5,806 bases of DNA from G039029935 sp039029935. Lineage in GTDB: Bacteria; Chloroflexota; Anaerolineae; Caldilineales; Caldilineaceae. Where the stretch lies: contig JBCCFC010000913.1 in the NCBI GenBank assembly GCA_039029935.1, positions 1-5,806 on the forward strand, given 5' to 3'. The translations under genes were made by a program, and so were the position numbers. Below are positions 1-5,783 of this stretch, piece by piece. A model generated the notes under the pieces. That model had not been told where the DNA came from and did not search any database. It worked only from the letters and a program-made list of their open reading frames with translations. Position 1 is the first letter of the stretch; each line of letters begins with the position of its first letter.

Positions 1-93
1 GGACAGCCGCAATATTTGGTGATGTTGAGCAATATTGTCATGGTCTTCTATCTAAATCAACGAGAGGTTCAGCAACAGTTTGATGTGAGATGA
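1..93 (+). CDS. C-terminal end of an upstream gene (partial, unknown product)
   Basis: Reading frame 1 is open from the first base of the window to a TGA at 91-93, giving 30 residues that end in QQQFDVR. The tail has a short hydrophobic stretch (roughly LVMLSNIVMVFYL) followed by a polar end. It is followed at once by intergenic-type repeats, which fits the end of a gene. The piece is too short to assign a family, and a 30-codon open frame can occur by chance, so this is a moderate call based on frame and context only. Confidence 0.5.
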   Translation, partial: GQPQYLVMLSNIVMVFYLNQREVQQQFDVR

Positions 94-95
94 CA

Positions 96-111
96 GGGAG
101 ATAGGGAGATA
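96..111. repeat. Two tandem copies of gggagata
   Basis: GGGAGATA occurs at 96-103 and again at 104-111 with no mismatch. It starts three bases after the TGA of the upstream frame. Purine-rich tandem units of this type are common in spacers of filamentous cyanobacteria and Chloroflexota (general knowledge, not searched). No function can be read from it. Confidence 0.75.
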
Positions 112-120
112 GCAGTAAGC

Positions 121-162
121 TGTCAACTATCAACTGTCAACTGTCAACTGTCAACTATTAAC
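121..162. repeat. Six-copy heptanucleotide tandem repeat, TRTYAAC
   Basis: Six contiguous 7-base units run TGTCAAC, TATCAAC, TGTCAAC, TGTCAAC, TGTCAAC, TATTAAC, ending eight bases before the ATG at 171. Four units are identical and the others differ at one or two positions. On the opposite strand each TGTCAAC unit reads GTTGACA, which contains the consensus -35 hexamer TTGACA. The array takes the place where a ribosome binding site and promoter for the next gene would be expected. Copy number could vary by slippage. Confidence 0.9.
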
Positions 163-170
163 TAAAAATT

Positions 171-2072
171 ATGGACGATTTAACATTATTACAGACCTAT
201 GAACCCGTGGTCTGCTTTACAGAGGGTGAGCTGTTCTTCCCGTGTGCGGTCGATGGCTATCTGGCGCGCTGTCGTCTATGGCAGCGTGATCACCGGGGCA
301 AAACGACGTTGTTGGCCGAGCGTGGGACATTGACGCCTGATCGCTTGGTCAATTTTAGCGAAATCCCCACCGGGTATTCGCTTTATTTACAGTTTGTGGA
401 TGAGCCGTTGCGGGCATGGGATTATCGCACATGGTCCAATCGACCGGATAAGCCCAAATTCCAAGCACCAGGGCGACTCGCACGAGTAGGCTTGGTAGCG
501 CGCATCATCGACGCACTCTATGACATCTCGCTGATCATTCGCGGGACTGTTCCTGGAGGGACCACTGCGGCGGCGGACATCGCCTATCGAGAAATGTTGG
601 CCGAGGACCCGAGTGCTGTTTACTATGGCAGGGTGGTGCGGGAGGGCGGCTACATTGTGCTGCACTACCTGTTCTTCTATGTCATGAACAACTGGCGATC
701 CGGCTTTCATGGGGTCAATGATCACGAAGCAGATTGGGAGCAGATTTTGGTCTATCTATCCGATGAGGAAACCCCAAAACCGCTGTGGGTGGCCTATGCC
801 TCGCATGATTTCTCTGGCGATGATCTGCGTCGTCGCTGGGATGACCCGTCGCTGGAAATCCACGGGGGAACACATCCAATTGTATATGCAGGGGCCGGCT
901 CTCATGCCAGCTATTTCAAGTCAGGCGAGTATCTGATGGATGTCGAGTTGGCTGCGTTGACACCCATCAAACAGGGGATTCTTGCGCTACGCGGTATCTG
1001 GACCGATATGCTGGCACAAGGATTAGGTGCGCCACAACATGAGCGCGTGTATGGCGAGATTGGGGATGATGCCGAGCGTCTCACAATGGATGAGGAGGAA
1101 CCCATGACCGCCGACAAGATTCGCCTCTTTAACATTCCCTTTATCGACTATGCACGTGGCGATGGGTTACGGATTGGACCCGGCCAACAACAATCATGGT
1201 CGCCCATTTTATTGGCGCAGGGCGTGCAGGGGACACATGGGACACAGGGGACACAGGCATGGGCCGTCCACTATCGTGGATTATGGGGGTTAGACACACG
1301 CGATATCTTTGGTGGTGAGCGTGCGCCCTCTGGTCCTAAACACAACCGTGATGGCAGTGTGCGTCAGTCATGGCATGACCCGCTGGGCTGGTCCGGGTTG
1401 GACAAAGTGACACCGCCCGCAGAGTTGAAGGCTTCGTTGGAAGTACATATTGAAGAGTTGGAAACACAGAGAACCGAATTAGAAACGCAGATGGTTGAAA
1501 TGCGGGCAGATGTCCGCGCATTGGGCATCGAAGTGGAAGCGTTGCAAGGCATCGAGTATTTGGTGCATTTATATCGTTTGCGCATGGATGCATTGGCCGA
1601 AAAGCAGATTGAACTTCAATCTCTCAATGCCAAACATGAAGGTGTCGTCGATATCTTACAGGCCAGTCGTCTGCATCTGGAAAAGATTAAACGGGGTGAG
1701 CGGGGCGATCCGCAGGCGCATATTCAGCACCGCCATGATCCCGAACCGCCTCTACCGTCACAGACACGATTGCTCGAACTGTGGGCAGCGGTCAGCGCAG
1801 GGTTGCTGCTTCTGGTGTTTACCTTGCTGTTACTCTTTGACGCCTCAAATTGGTTGCAATGGGGAGCGGTGACATTCATCCTCTTTATCGCCATCGAAGC
1901 CTTTTTGGATGGACGCATGGCAAATTTGCTGCTGAATGTGACGATTGGTTTGGCGATTTTGACGACACTGGTGATGCTGGTAGAATTCTTCTGGGTGTTG
2001 ACGATTGCGGGGCTATTTGCGTTGATATCGTACATGATTTGGGAGAATTTGCGCGAGTTGCGGATGAGTTAG
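171..2072 (+). CDS. Vps62/DUF946-like protein with coiled coil and four C-terminal membrane helices
   Basis: The 633-residue product has three parts. Residues about 10-250 resemble the Vps62/DUF946 family: a YEPVV...EGELFFPCAVDGYL opening, an aromatic block LHYLFFYVMNNW (164-175), HEADWE (185-190), a SH pair (211-212), and HPIVYAGAGSHASYF (235-249), comparable to the family's H-x-x-DWE and A-x-GSHA-x-Y motifs. Residues about 415-507 are rich in E, Q, L and R in heptad-like order, a likely coiled coil. After a charged, proline-rich linker (508-530), four hydrophobic segments (about 534-556, 560-578, 584-606, 607-624) should anchor the protein in the membrane. No N-terminal signal is visible, so the large part probably faces the cytoplasm. 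The biochemical role of Vps62-like domains in bacteria is not known to me. The ATG at 171 begins the conserved region, but no clear Shine-Dalgarno precedes it. The family call is from motif memory; the membrane part is clear. Confidence 0.85.
   Translation: MDDLTLLQTYEPVVCFTEGELFFPCAVDGYLARCRLWQRDHRGKTTLLAERGTLTPDRLVNFSEIPTGYSLYLQFVDEPLRAWDYRTWSNRPDKPKFQAPGRLARVGLVARIIDALYDISLIIRGTVPGGTTAAADIAYREMLAEDPSAVYYGRVVREGGYIVLHYLFFYVMNNWRSGFHGVNDHEADWEQILVYLSDEETPKPLWVAYASHDFSGDDLRRRWDDPSLEIHGGTHPIVYAGAGSHASYFKSGEYLMDVELAALTPIKQGILALRGIWTDMLAQGLGAPQHERVYGEIGDDAERLTMDEEEPMTADKIRLFNIPFIDYARGDGLRIGPGQQQSWSPILLAQGVQGTHGTQGTQAWAVHYRGLWGLDTRDIFGGERAPSGPKHNRDGSVRQSWHDPLGWSGLDKVTPPAELKASLEVHIEELETQRTELETQMVEMRADVRALGIEVEALQGIEYLVHLYRLRMDALAEKQIELQSLNAKHEGVVDILQASRLHLEKIKRGERGDPQAHIQHRHDPEPPLPSQTRLLELWAAVSAGLLLLVFTLLLLFDASNWLQWGAVTFILFIAIEAFLDGRMANLLLNVTIGLAILTTLVMLVEFFWVLTIAGLFALISYMIWENLRELRMS
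1230..1256 (+). repeat. Three tandem 9-base units inside the Vps62-like gene
   Basis: The units are GGGACACAT (1230-1238), GGGACACAG (1239-1247) and GGGACACAG (1248-1256). Being 9 bases long they keep the frame, and they encode the GTHGTQGTQ stretch at about residues 354-362, between the Vps62-like region and the coiled coil. Gains or losses of a unit would lengthen or shorten this linker without breaking the gene. GGGACACAG-type units resemble intergenic simple repeats seen in some Chloroflexota and cyanobacteria (recollection, not searched). Confidence 0.8.
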
Positions 2073-2159
2073 GGCAAAGAAGGATTTATATGTTATTCGA
2101 AAAGAGCTATTTGTAAAATAAAATGCGTTCTTGCCTGCTCATGCGACGGACAAGGCTCT

Positions 2160-2179
2160 ATGCTACGATTTTTTAGCAT
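2160..2179. repeat. Inverted repeat ATGCTA/TAGCAT
   Basis: ATGCTA at 2160-2165 pairs with TAGCAT at 2174-2179 across an 8-base T-rich loop. With only six mostly A-T pairs it is a weak hairpin. It has no following U-tract on the + strand, so it is not a typical terminator. It contains the first of the four TGCTAC words in this spacer. Confidence 0.4.
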
Positions 2180-2271
2180 CGAAATCACCCATGCCCAGAG
2201 AAGGTCGGAAAAACCCGATTTCTGGTTGGCCAAAACGATGACTATCGTCCCCTGTACAAACACAAGCAGAA

Positions 2272-2303
2272 ATTGCTACGTTTGTAGCACGGATTGCTAC
2301 ATT
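2272..2303. promoter_or_regulatory. Possible operator: TGCTAC palindrome plus direct repeat 21 bases away
   Basis: TGCTAC (2274-2279) and GTAGCA (2284-2289) form a perfect 6-base inverted repeat around GTTT. The left half recurs as ATTGCTACATT at 2293-2303, matching ATTGCTACGTT at 2272-2282 with one mismatch. The 21-base offset is about two turns of DNA helix, as expected for two protein sites on the same face. A further TGCTAC lies at 2330. This may be a regulator binding site upstream of the exporter gene, but no regulator is encoded in the window and the motif matches no operator I can name. Confidence 0.3.
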
Positions 2304-2352
2304 CCGAGACAGACAGCCGACTGCACATCTGCTACACTGACTCAACACAACG

Positions 2353-2379
2353 GTTCAACAGGTGGGGTTCCTGTTGGAT
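2353..2379 (+). other. Perfect 7-bp hairpin in the exporter leader region
   Basis: CAACAGG (2356-2362) and CCTGTTG (2370-2376) pair perfectly around the 7-base loop TGGGGTT. As RNA the stem extends by U-G, U-A and G-U pairs to about ten pairs (2353-2379). There is no U-run after it, so it is not a standard intrinsic terminator. It lies about 130 bases before the TTG start of the exporter and could be a leader RNA structure, part of a small RNA, or a dyad bound by a protein. A second weaker pairing, GTTGG (2373-2377) with CCAAC (2390-2394), competes with its right arm. Confidence 0.45.
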
Positions 2380-2497
2380 GAAACAATGACCAACGCCGTA
2401 AAAATATATCGGTGAGACGAGTTAGCAAAGATTACACCATTATGCGGTAATTCCTTCAAAGATGACGACGACCATAATCTAACAATGCTTTCTAATC

Positions 2498-2503
2498 AAG
2501 GAG
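2498..2503 (+). promoter_or_regulatory. Ribosome binding site AAGGAG that fixes a TTG start
   Basis: AAGGAG lies six bases before the TTG at 2510. This is the best Shine-Dalgarno match ahead of any gene in the window. The later in-frame ATGs at 2648, 2702, 2735 and 2804 have no comparable site. It therefore supports TTG as the true start and the long N-terminal extension as translated. Confidence 0.8.
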
Positions 2504-2509
2504 TTTTCA

Positions 2510-4624
2510 TTGATCGCTACGATTGTGCTTATTGGTAGTGTTACAGCTATTGGCTATAAATACCTGCCTACACCATCACATTCTAAACAACCACCTCATA
2601 CTCGAATACAAGACATCTATCGTCAAAACAAGAAAAGTCTCGTGTATATGCTCAGTATCGACAGGCTTGTTCCACCCTCGTCCAGAAATCAAACTCACAC
2701 AATGCATACATCTCTGTCCCCTTGGCACCAGCAGATGCCTGATGCGCAATCAACCGTTGAGCATCAACATACAGACTCTTTTACGCAGGACACTCAATTT
2801 AGTATGGATGATGTCCATGTATCTATCCACTATATTCGTCGTTACTGGTCTCCATACATGCTGACAGGCATCGTGACAGGCGTTACATTGATGAGTTTGG
2901 CGGCATATCAACTTCTCTATGCTTATACACTGCAAATCGTGATTGACAATGTGCTTGTGCAAGGGCATCAAACGCTGATTACAAATGCCCTTCTCAAGCT
3001 CTTTGGGGCTTTGCCCTTCGCTTTAGGGGGGATGCTCTTTGGTGAGCGTCTTGGTGCTCGTCTCAGTAGCCGTATCGCTGGCGATATTCGCTATGATCTC
3101 TTTGCTCATCTGCAGACACTGCCACCTACCTTCCACAAGGACGCCCGCTTGGGTGATATACTGGCTCGCTTTTCAACGGATATCGACAAAGTGGAGCTGG
3201 CGATGGGGAAGGAACTCATGGCGAGCATTGGCGATGTGGTTATGTTGCTGGTCAACTTAATCTTGATGATGACCATTAGCCTCCCTCTGACACTGTTCAA
3301 CTTGGCCCTCATCGCGCTCATGCGTCGCCCATTATTGAAAGTTGCTGATTATTTTTTCCAGACGGGCTATGCAATGCAGCAGCAAAAAGGTCTGATGGTC
3401 AATGCGGCCCAAGAAGGAATACGCGCACAGACCTTGGTGGAGGGGTTTGGCATTGGCGATTTTATTCGTCGTTGTTTTGGAGACGAGTTGGCGAAGTTAG
3501 AGGACAAAAACACCAATGCGCTCTTTGGGAAGGGACTCTTTATGCATAGCGCATCTGGGGCTTATCTAATGGTACGACTGGCTGCGCTGGCAGCGGGCAC
3601 AATGTTTGTGCTTGGTGGTGCGATGACATTGGGCAGTTTGTTTACAATGACGACGTTAATGGAAAGTTTCTACTTTAGCTATGCCCAATTAACCAATCTA
3701 CGGGTAACACAATGGGTTGAGGCGGGTGTGGGGTTACGCCGTTTGGATGAATTATTTCAGCAACAGCCGTTAGTCGTTGATGCCCCTCATGCCCACTCGA
3801 TATCGGCGTTCTCTGAGGCACTGCATTTTGAGCATGTCACATTTGGTTATAAAAATATCAATGAGAGGCGTGAACGATACTTAGATAGTAATGATTGCAA
3901 TGGGCATAAACAGATACAACAATTAATAGAAATCAATTTGACAATTCAGGCGGGACAGTTTGTGGCCTTTGTCGGTCCCAGTGGCGCGGGTAAGAGTACA
4001 ATCTTTAATCTGCTAATGCGCTTCTATGATGTCAATGATGGACGTATCACAATGGATGGCTATGATTTACGCGAGATTACAGTTGCCTCATTACGGACAC
4101 AGATTGGTATAGTGCTACAGGAAACATTCTTGTTTAACACGACCATTGACCACAATATTCGTGTTGTCAAGCCCGAAGCAACCGAGCGTGAAGTGGTGGC
4201 CGCAGCACAGGCAGCCGAACTCCATGACTTTATCGTGAGCCTACCAGATGGGTATCAAACCGTTGTGGGGGAGAATGGGGGGCGTCTATCGGGTGGGCAG
4301 CGACAGCGCATTGCGATTGCGCGTGCATTACTGATGGACCCTGCGATTTTGCTGCTGGATGAAGCGACAAGTAGTCTGGACCCAGAAACGGCTGCAACAA
4401 TCAATGAAACACTCCAACGGGTCGCTCAACATCGTACAGTCATCATGATTACTCATCATCTACCATCGGTCATCAATGCTGACACAATTTTTGTGTTAAA
4501 CGAAGGGCATTTGGTAGAGCAGGGAACGCATGAAACATTGTTGGAGGAGTCCAGCGTCTATAAAAAACTATGGATGGCACAAAGCGGCTACATTCAAACC
4601 GCATACGGTCATTTCACAGAATAA
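2510..4624 (+). CDS. ABC exporter, fused membrane and ATPase domains (MsbA/MDR-type half-transporter)
   Basis: The 704-residue protein should dimerise in the inner membrane and use ATP to export a substrate that cannot be named from sequence. The exporter membrane domain spans about 105-400, with six likely helices (about 116-139, 159-178, 238-256, 257-272, 346-369, 371-390). The ATPase domain has an A-loop Tyr447, Walker A GPSGAGKST (489-497), Q-loop Gln537, signature LSGGQ (593-597), Walker B ILLLDEAT with Glu618, D-loop SSLD (621-624) and switch His649, so it looks catalytically intact. Two oddities stand out. Residues 1-100 form an extension with a hydrophobic segment (2-18) and a His/Gln/Ser-rich linker, and about 20 extra residues (450-471) lie between the A-loop and Walker A. 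The extension lacks the C39 peptidase Cys/His motifs of bacteriocin exporters. The hydrolase gene follows after 141 bases with no terminator seen. The TTG start is chosen for its AAGGAG site. Confidence 0.95.
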   Translation: MIATIVLIGSVTAIGYKYLPTPSHSKQPPHTRIQDIYRQNKKSLVYMLSIDRLVPPSSRNQTHTMHTSLSPWHQQMPDAQSTVEHQHTDSFTQDTQFSMDDVHVSIHYIRRYWSPYMLTGIVTGVTLMSLAAYQLLYAYTLQIVIDNVLVQGHQTLITNALLKLFGALPFALGGMLFGERLGARLSSRIAGDIRYDLFAHLQTLPPTFHKDARLGDILARFSTDIDKVELAMGKELMASIGDVVMLLVNLILMMTISLPLTLFNLALIALMRRPLLKVADYFFQTGYAMQQQKGLMVNAAQEGIRAQTLVEGFGIGDFIRRCFGDELAKLEDKNTNALFGKGLFMHSASGAYLMVRLAALAAGTMFVLGGAMTLGSLFTMTTLMESFYFSYAQLTNLRVTQWVEAGVGLRRLDELFQQQPLVVDAPHAHSISAFSEALHFEHVTFGYKNINERRERYLDSNDCNGHKQIQQLIEINLTIQAGQFVAFVGPSGAGKSTIFNLLMRFYDVNDGRITMDGYDLREITVASLRTQIGIVLQETFLFNTTIDHNIRVVKPEATEREVVAAAQAAELHDFIVSLPDGYQTVVGENGGRLSGGQRQRIAIARALLMDPAILLLDEATSSLDPETAATINETLQRVAQHRTVIMITHHLPSVINADTIFVLNEGHLVEQGTHETLLEESSVYKKLWMAQSGYIQTAYGHFTE

Positions 4625-4649
4625 AATACCCACCAAATCACGGAGTTAG

Positions 4650-4717
4650 CAGGGTACCCTTTGGGTCCTATTGCGGATCGTACACAGACAATCCGGTAAT
4701 AGAGAATGCCTACCCTG
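4650..4717 (+). other. Weak long-range pairing in the exporter-hydrolase spacer
   Basis: CAGGGTA (4650-4656) can pair with TACCCTG (4711-4717). Between them, CGGAT (4674-4678) can pair with ATCCG (4691-4695). The palindrome GGGTACCC overlaps the left arm. If formed in RNA, this fold would sequester the alternative ATG at 4706 of the next gene. None of it resembles a terminator, since no U-run follows, so read-through into the hydrolase gene is likely. Confidence 0.25.
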
Positions 4718-4753
4718 TTGCAATTATTTCTGTGGATCGGCCTAAAAAAATAC

Positions 4754-4758
4754 GGAAG
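4754..4758 (+). promoter_or_regulatory. Ribosome binding site candidate GGAAG that favours the start at 4766
   Basis: GGAAG lies seven bases before the ATG at 4766. The earlier in-frame ATG at 4706 has only AGAG directly touching it, which is too close to work as a Shine-Dalgarno. The site is modest, but it is the better of the two. Confidence 0.45.
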
Positions 4759-4765
4759 CATAATT

Positions 4766-5713
4766 ATGTTAACAGAACATCATCAATCTGACCTCCTACG
4801 AGGAAGTATTCAAAAGTTAGAAATTTTTTCAGCGATTTTTGATATGGCGCGCAGAATACAAATTTACCTCCCCCCGAGCTACCATGAGCAACCGACACAG
4901 CACTATTCTGTTCTCTATATGCATTATGGACAGTATATTTTTGACGCACCAAAGCACAATGGGGAATCATGGCAGGTACACCGAGTCATCGAGCAATTGT
5001 TAGACGCCGATCAAATAGAGGAGTTTATTGTGGTTGGCATTGTCGCCGAAAGAGAAACCGCCCAGTCAGATTACAGCCACTACACACCTGCACTACCGGG
5101 CGGGCAACTTGGTGGCATCAGCTATGAATCGTTTATTTTGCAGGAATTGAAGCCATTTATTGATAAAACCTACCGAACATTACGGGATTATACCAACACA
5201 GTCATGATCGGTGCATGTCAAGGCGCAGTTGCAACATACAATATGGCAGAACGTCACCCAACGGTTTTTGGTAAAATTGGGTTAATTTCACCCTCCGTTT
5301 ATAGCTGGAAGGCGCGGGAATGGCTTTACCCAACACCAATCCCCAAATATGAGGGACTTGTTTGGTTGGGTAGTGGCAATTCTGAGGGGGATTATACAAC
5401 CGAGTCCCGTCTGCTGCTTGATACACTCCTTGGGCAAGGATTTCGACCCGGTGTAGATATATTCTACACATCTATTCCAGATGCTGGACACAACGACATG
5501 GCGTGGGGTGCGCAAATGTACCATCCACTGTTGCTCTTCTTTGGAAAAAGCGCAACAGCAGATAGGGAAGAGCCAAGTGGACCCTATAACCATTTAGGGA
5601 CACCACTCACGCTGACATTTGAGCAAGAAACCCGTGTGGGTATTCACTGTCAGCCGCTTGTGACAAATCCAACCATTCATTATGATTCCAGCAATTCCCG
5701 CAACCAGAGGTAG
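4766..5713 (+). CDS. Esterase D/Fes-like alpha/beta hydrolase with Cys in place of the nucleophile Ser
   Basis: The product is 315 residues from ATG 4766, or 335 from ATG 4706. It follows the putative-esterase family (PF00756; enterochelin esterase Fes and relatives): RRIQIYLPPSY (29-39), the strand and loop VLYMHYGQYIFDA (49-61), EEFIVVGI (85-92), ELKPFIDKTYRTL (127-139), the nucleophile elbow, FGKIGLISPSVY (168-179), GNSEGD (204-209) and DAGHND (239-244). The elbow reads GACQG, so the usual G-x-S-x-G serine is Cys151 (codon TGT at 5216-5218). The acid is probably Glu207 and the base His242, giving a Cys-Glu-His triad if active. The family's DGQ-x-x-FD loop is YGQYIFD here. No signal peptide is visible, so it is probably cytoplasmic. 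About 50 residues after the fold (from about 262) have no family match I know. Start 4766 is preferred for its GGAAG site; the extra 20 residues from 4706 are hydrophobic but not a clear signal. It may act on the exporter's cargo, or be a non-catalytic relative. Confidence 0.88.
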   Translation: MLTEHHQSDLLRGSIQKLEIFSAIFDMARRIQIYLPPSYHEQPTQHYSVLYMHYGQYIFDAPKHNGESWQVHRVIEQLLDADQIEEFIVVGIVAERETAQSDYSHYTPALPGGQLGGISYESFILQELKPFIDKTYRTLRDYTNTVMIGACQGAVATYNMAERHPTVFGKIGLISPSVYSWKAREWLYPTPIPKYEGLVWLGSGNSEGDYTTESRLLLDTLLGQGFRPGVDIFYTSIPDAGHNDMAWGAQMYHPLLLFFGKSATADREEPSGPYNHLGTPLTLTFEQETRVGIHCQPLVTNPTIHYDSSNSRNQR

Positions 5714-5725
5714 AAGGGAGAAACT

Positions 5726-5733
5726 TTCGCGAA
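5726..5733. repeat. 8-base palindrome TTCGCGAA
   Basis: TTCGCGAA is a perfect palindrome 12 bases after the hydrolase stop codon. It lacks a loop and a U-tract, so it is not a terminator. It could be a small protein-binding dyad or chance. Confidence 0.2.
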
Positions 5734-5783
5734 TAGAGCAAGGGTTCTGATGCGTATAAGGGTCATATAGGATTATAAAGAGG

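Larger units (their letters stand above)
2073..2509. other. 437-base intergenic region with inverted repeats and a recurring TGCTAC word
   Basis: No convincing gene is present. The short frames here (for example 2160-2381 on + and 2163-2348 on -) lack a good ribosome site and show no family motif. The region holds three inverted repeats (2160-2179, 2274-2289, 2353-2379) and four copies of TGCTAC (2161, 2274, 2295, 2330). No strong sigma-70 promoter is obvious; CATAAT at 2473-2478 is a possible -10 but has no good -35. No U-tract terminator follows the upstream gene. The region most likely carries the promoter and leader of the ABC transporter gene. Confidence 0.7.

Noticed and set aside
121..162. 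CRISPR array
   Set aside because: Units are seven bases and contiguous, without spacers.
1495..1872. 125-codon + strand frame inside the Vps62-like gene
   Set aside because: Out-of-frame shadow of the coiled-coil coding sequence; its Trp- and Cys-rich composition is typical of a shadow frame.
2190..2240. Short frame MPREGRKNPISGWPKR
   Set aside because: Only 16 codons without a ribosome site. It looked faintly like the start of a larger protein, but nothing continues it in another frame.
2160..2381. 73-codon + strand frame and overlapping 61-codon - strand frame in the spacer
   Set aside because: Neither has a ribosome site, a recognisable motif or protein-like composition, and both run through inverted repeats.
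2523..2864. 113-codon + strand frame overlapping the exporter 5' end
   Set aside because: It overlaps the TTG-initiated exporter frame in another phase, has no Shine-Dalgarno of its own and is rich in Cys, Leu and His without a family pattern.
2510..2900. C39 peptidase domain at the exporter N-terminus, as in bacteriocin exporters
   Set aside because: The total length would fit, but the Cys- and His-containing C39 motifs are missing; the extension is a hydrophobic segment plus a polar linker.
4741..4753. Programmed slippage at the A7 run
   Set aside because: The run lies upstream of the preferred start and the frame is already intact without slippage.
4706..4765. Signal peptide on the hydrolase from the earlier ATG
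   Set aside because: The stretch LLQLFLWIGL is short, lacks a positive N-region and a cleavage site, and is followed by KK; the later ATG has the better ribosome site.
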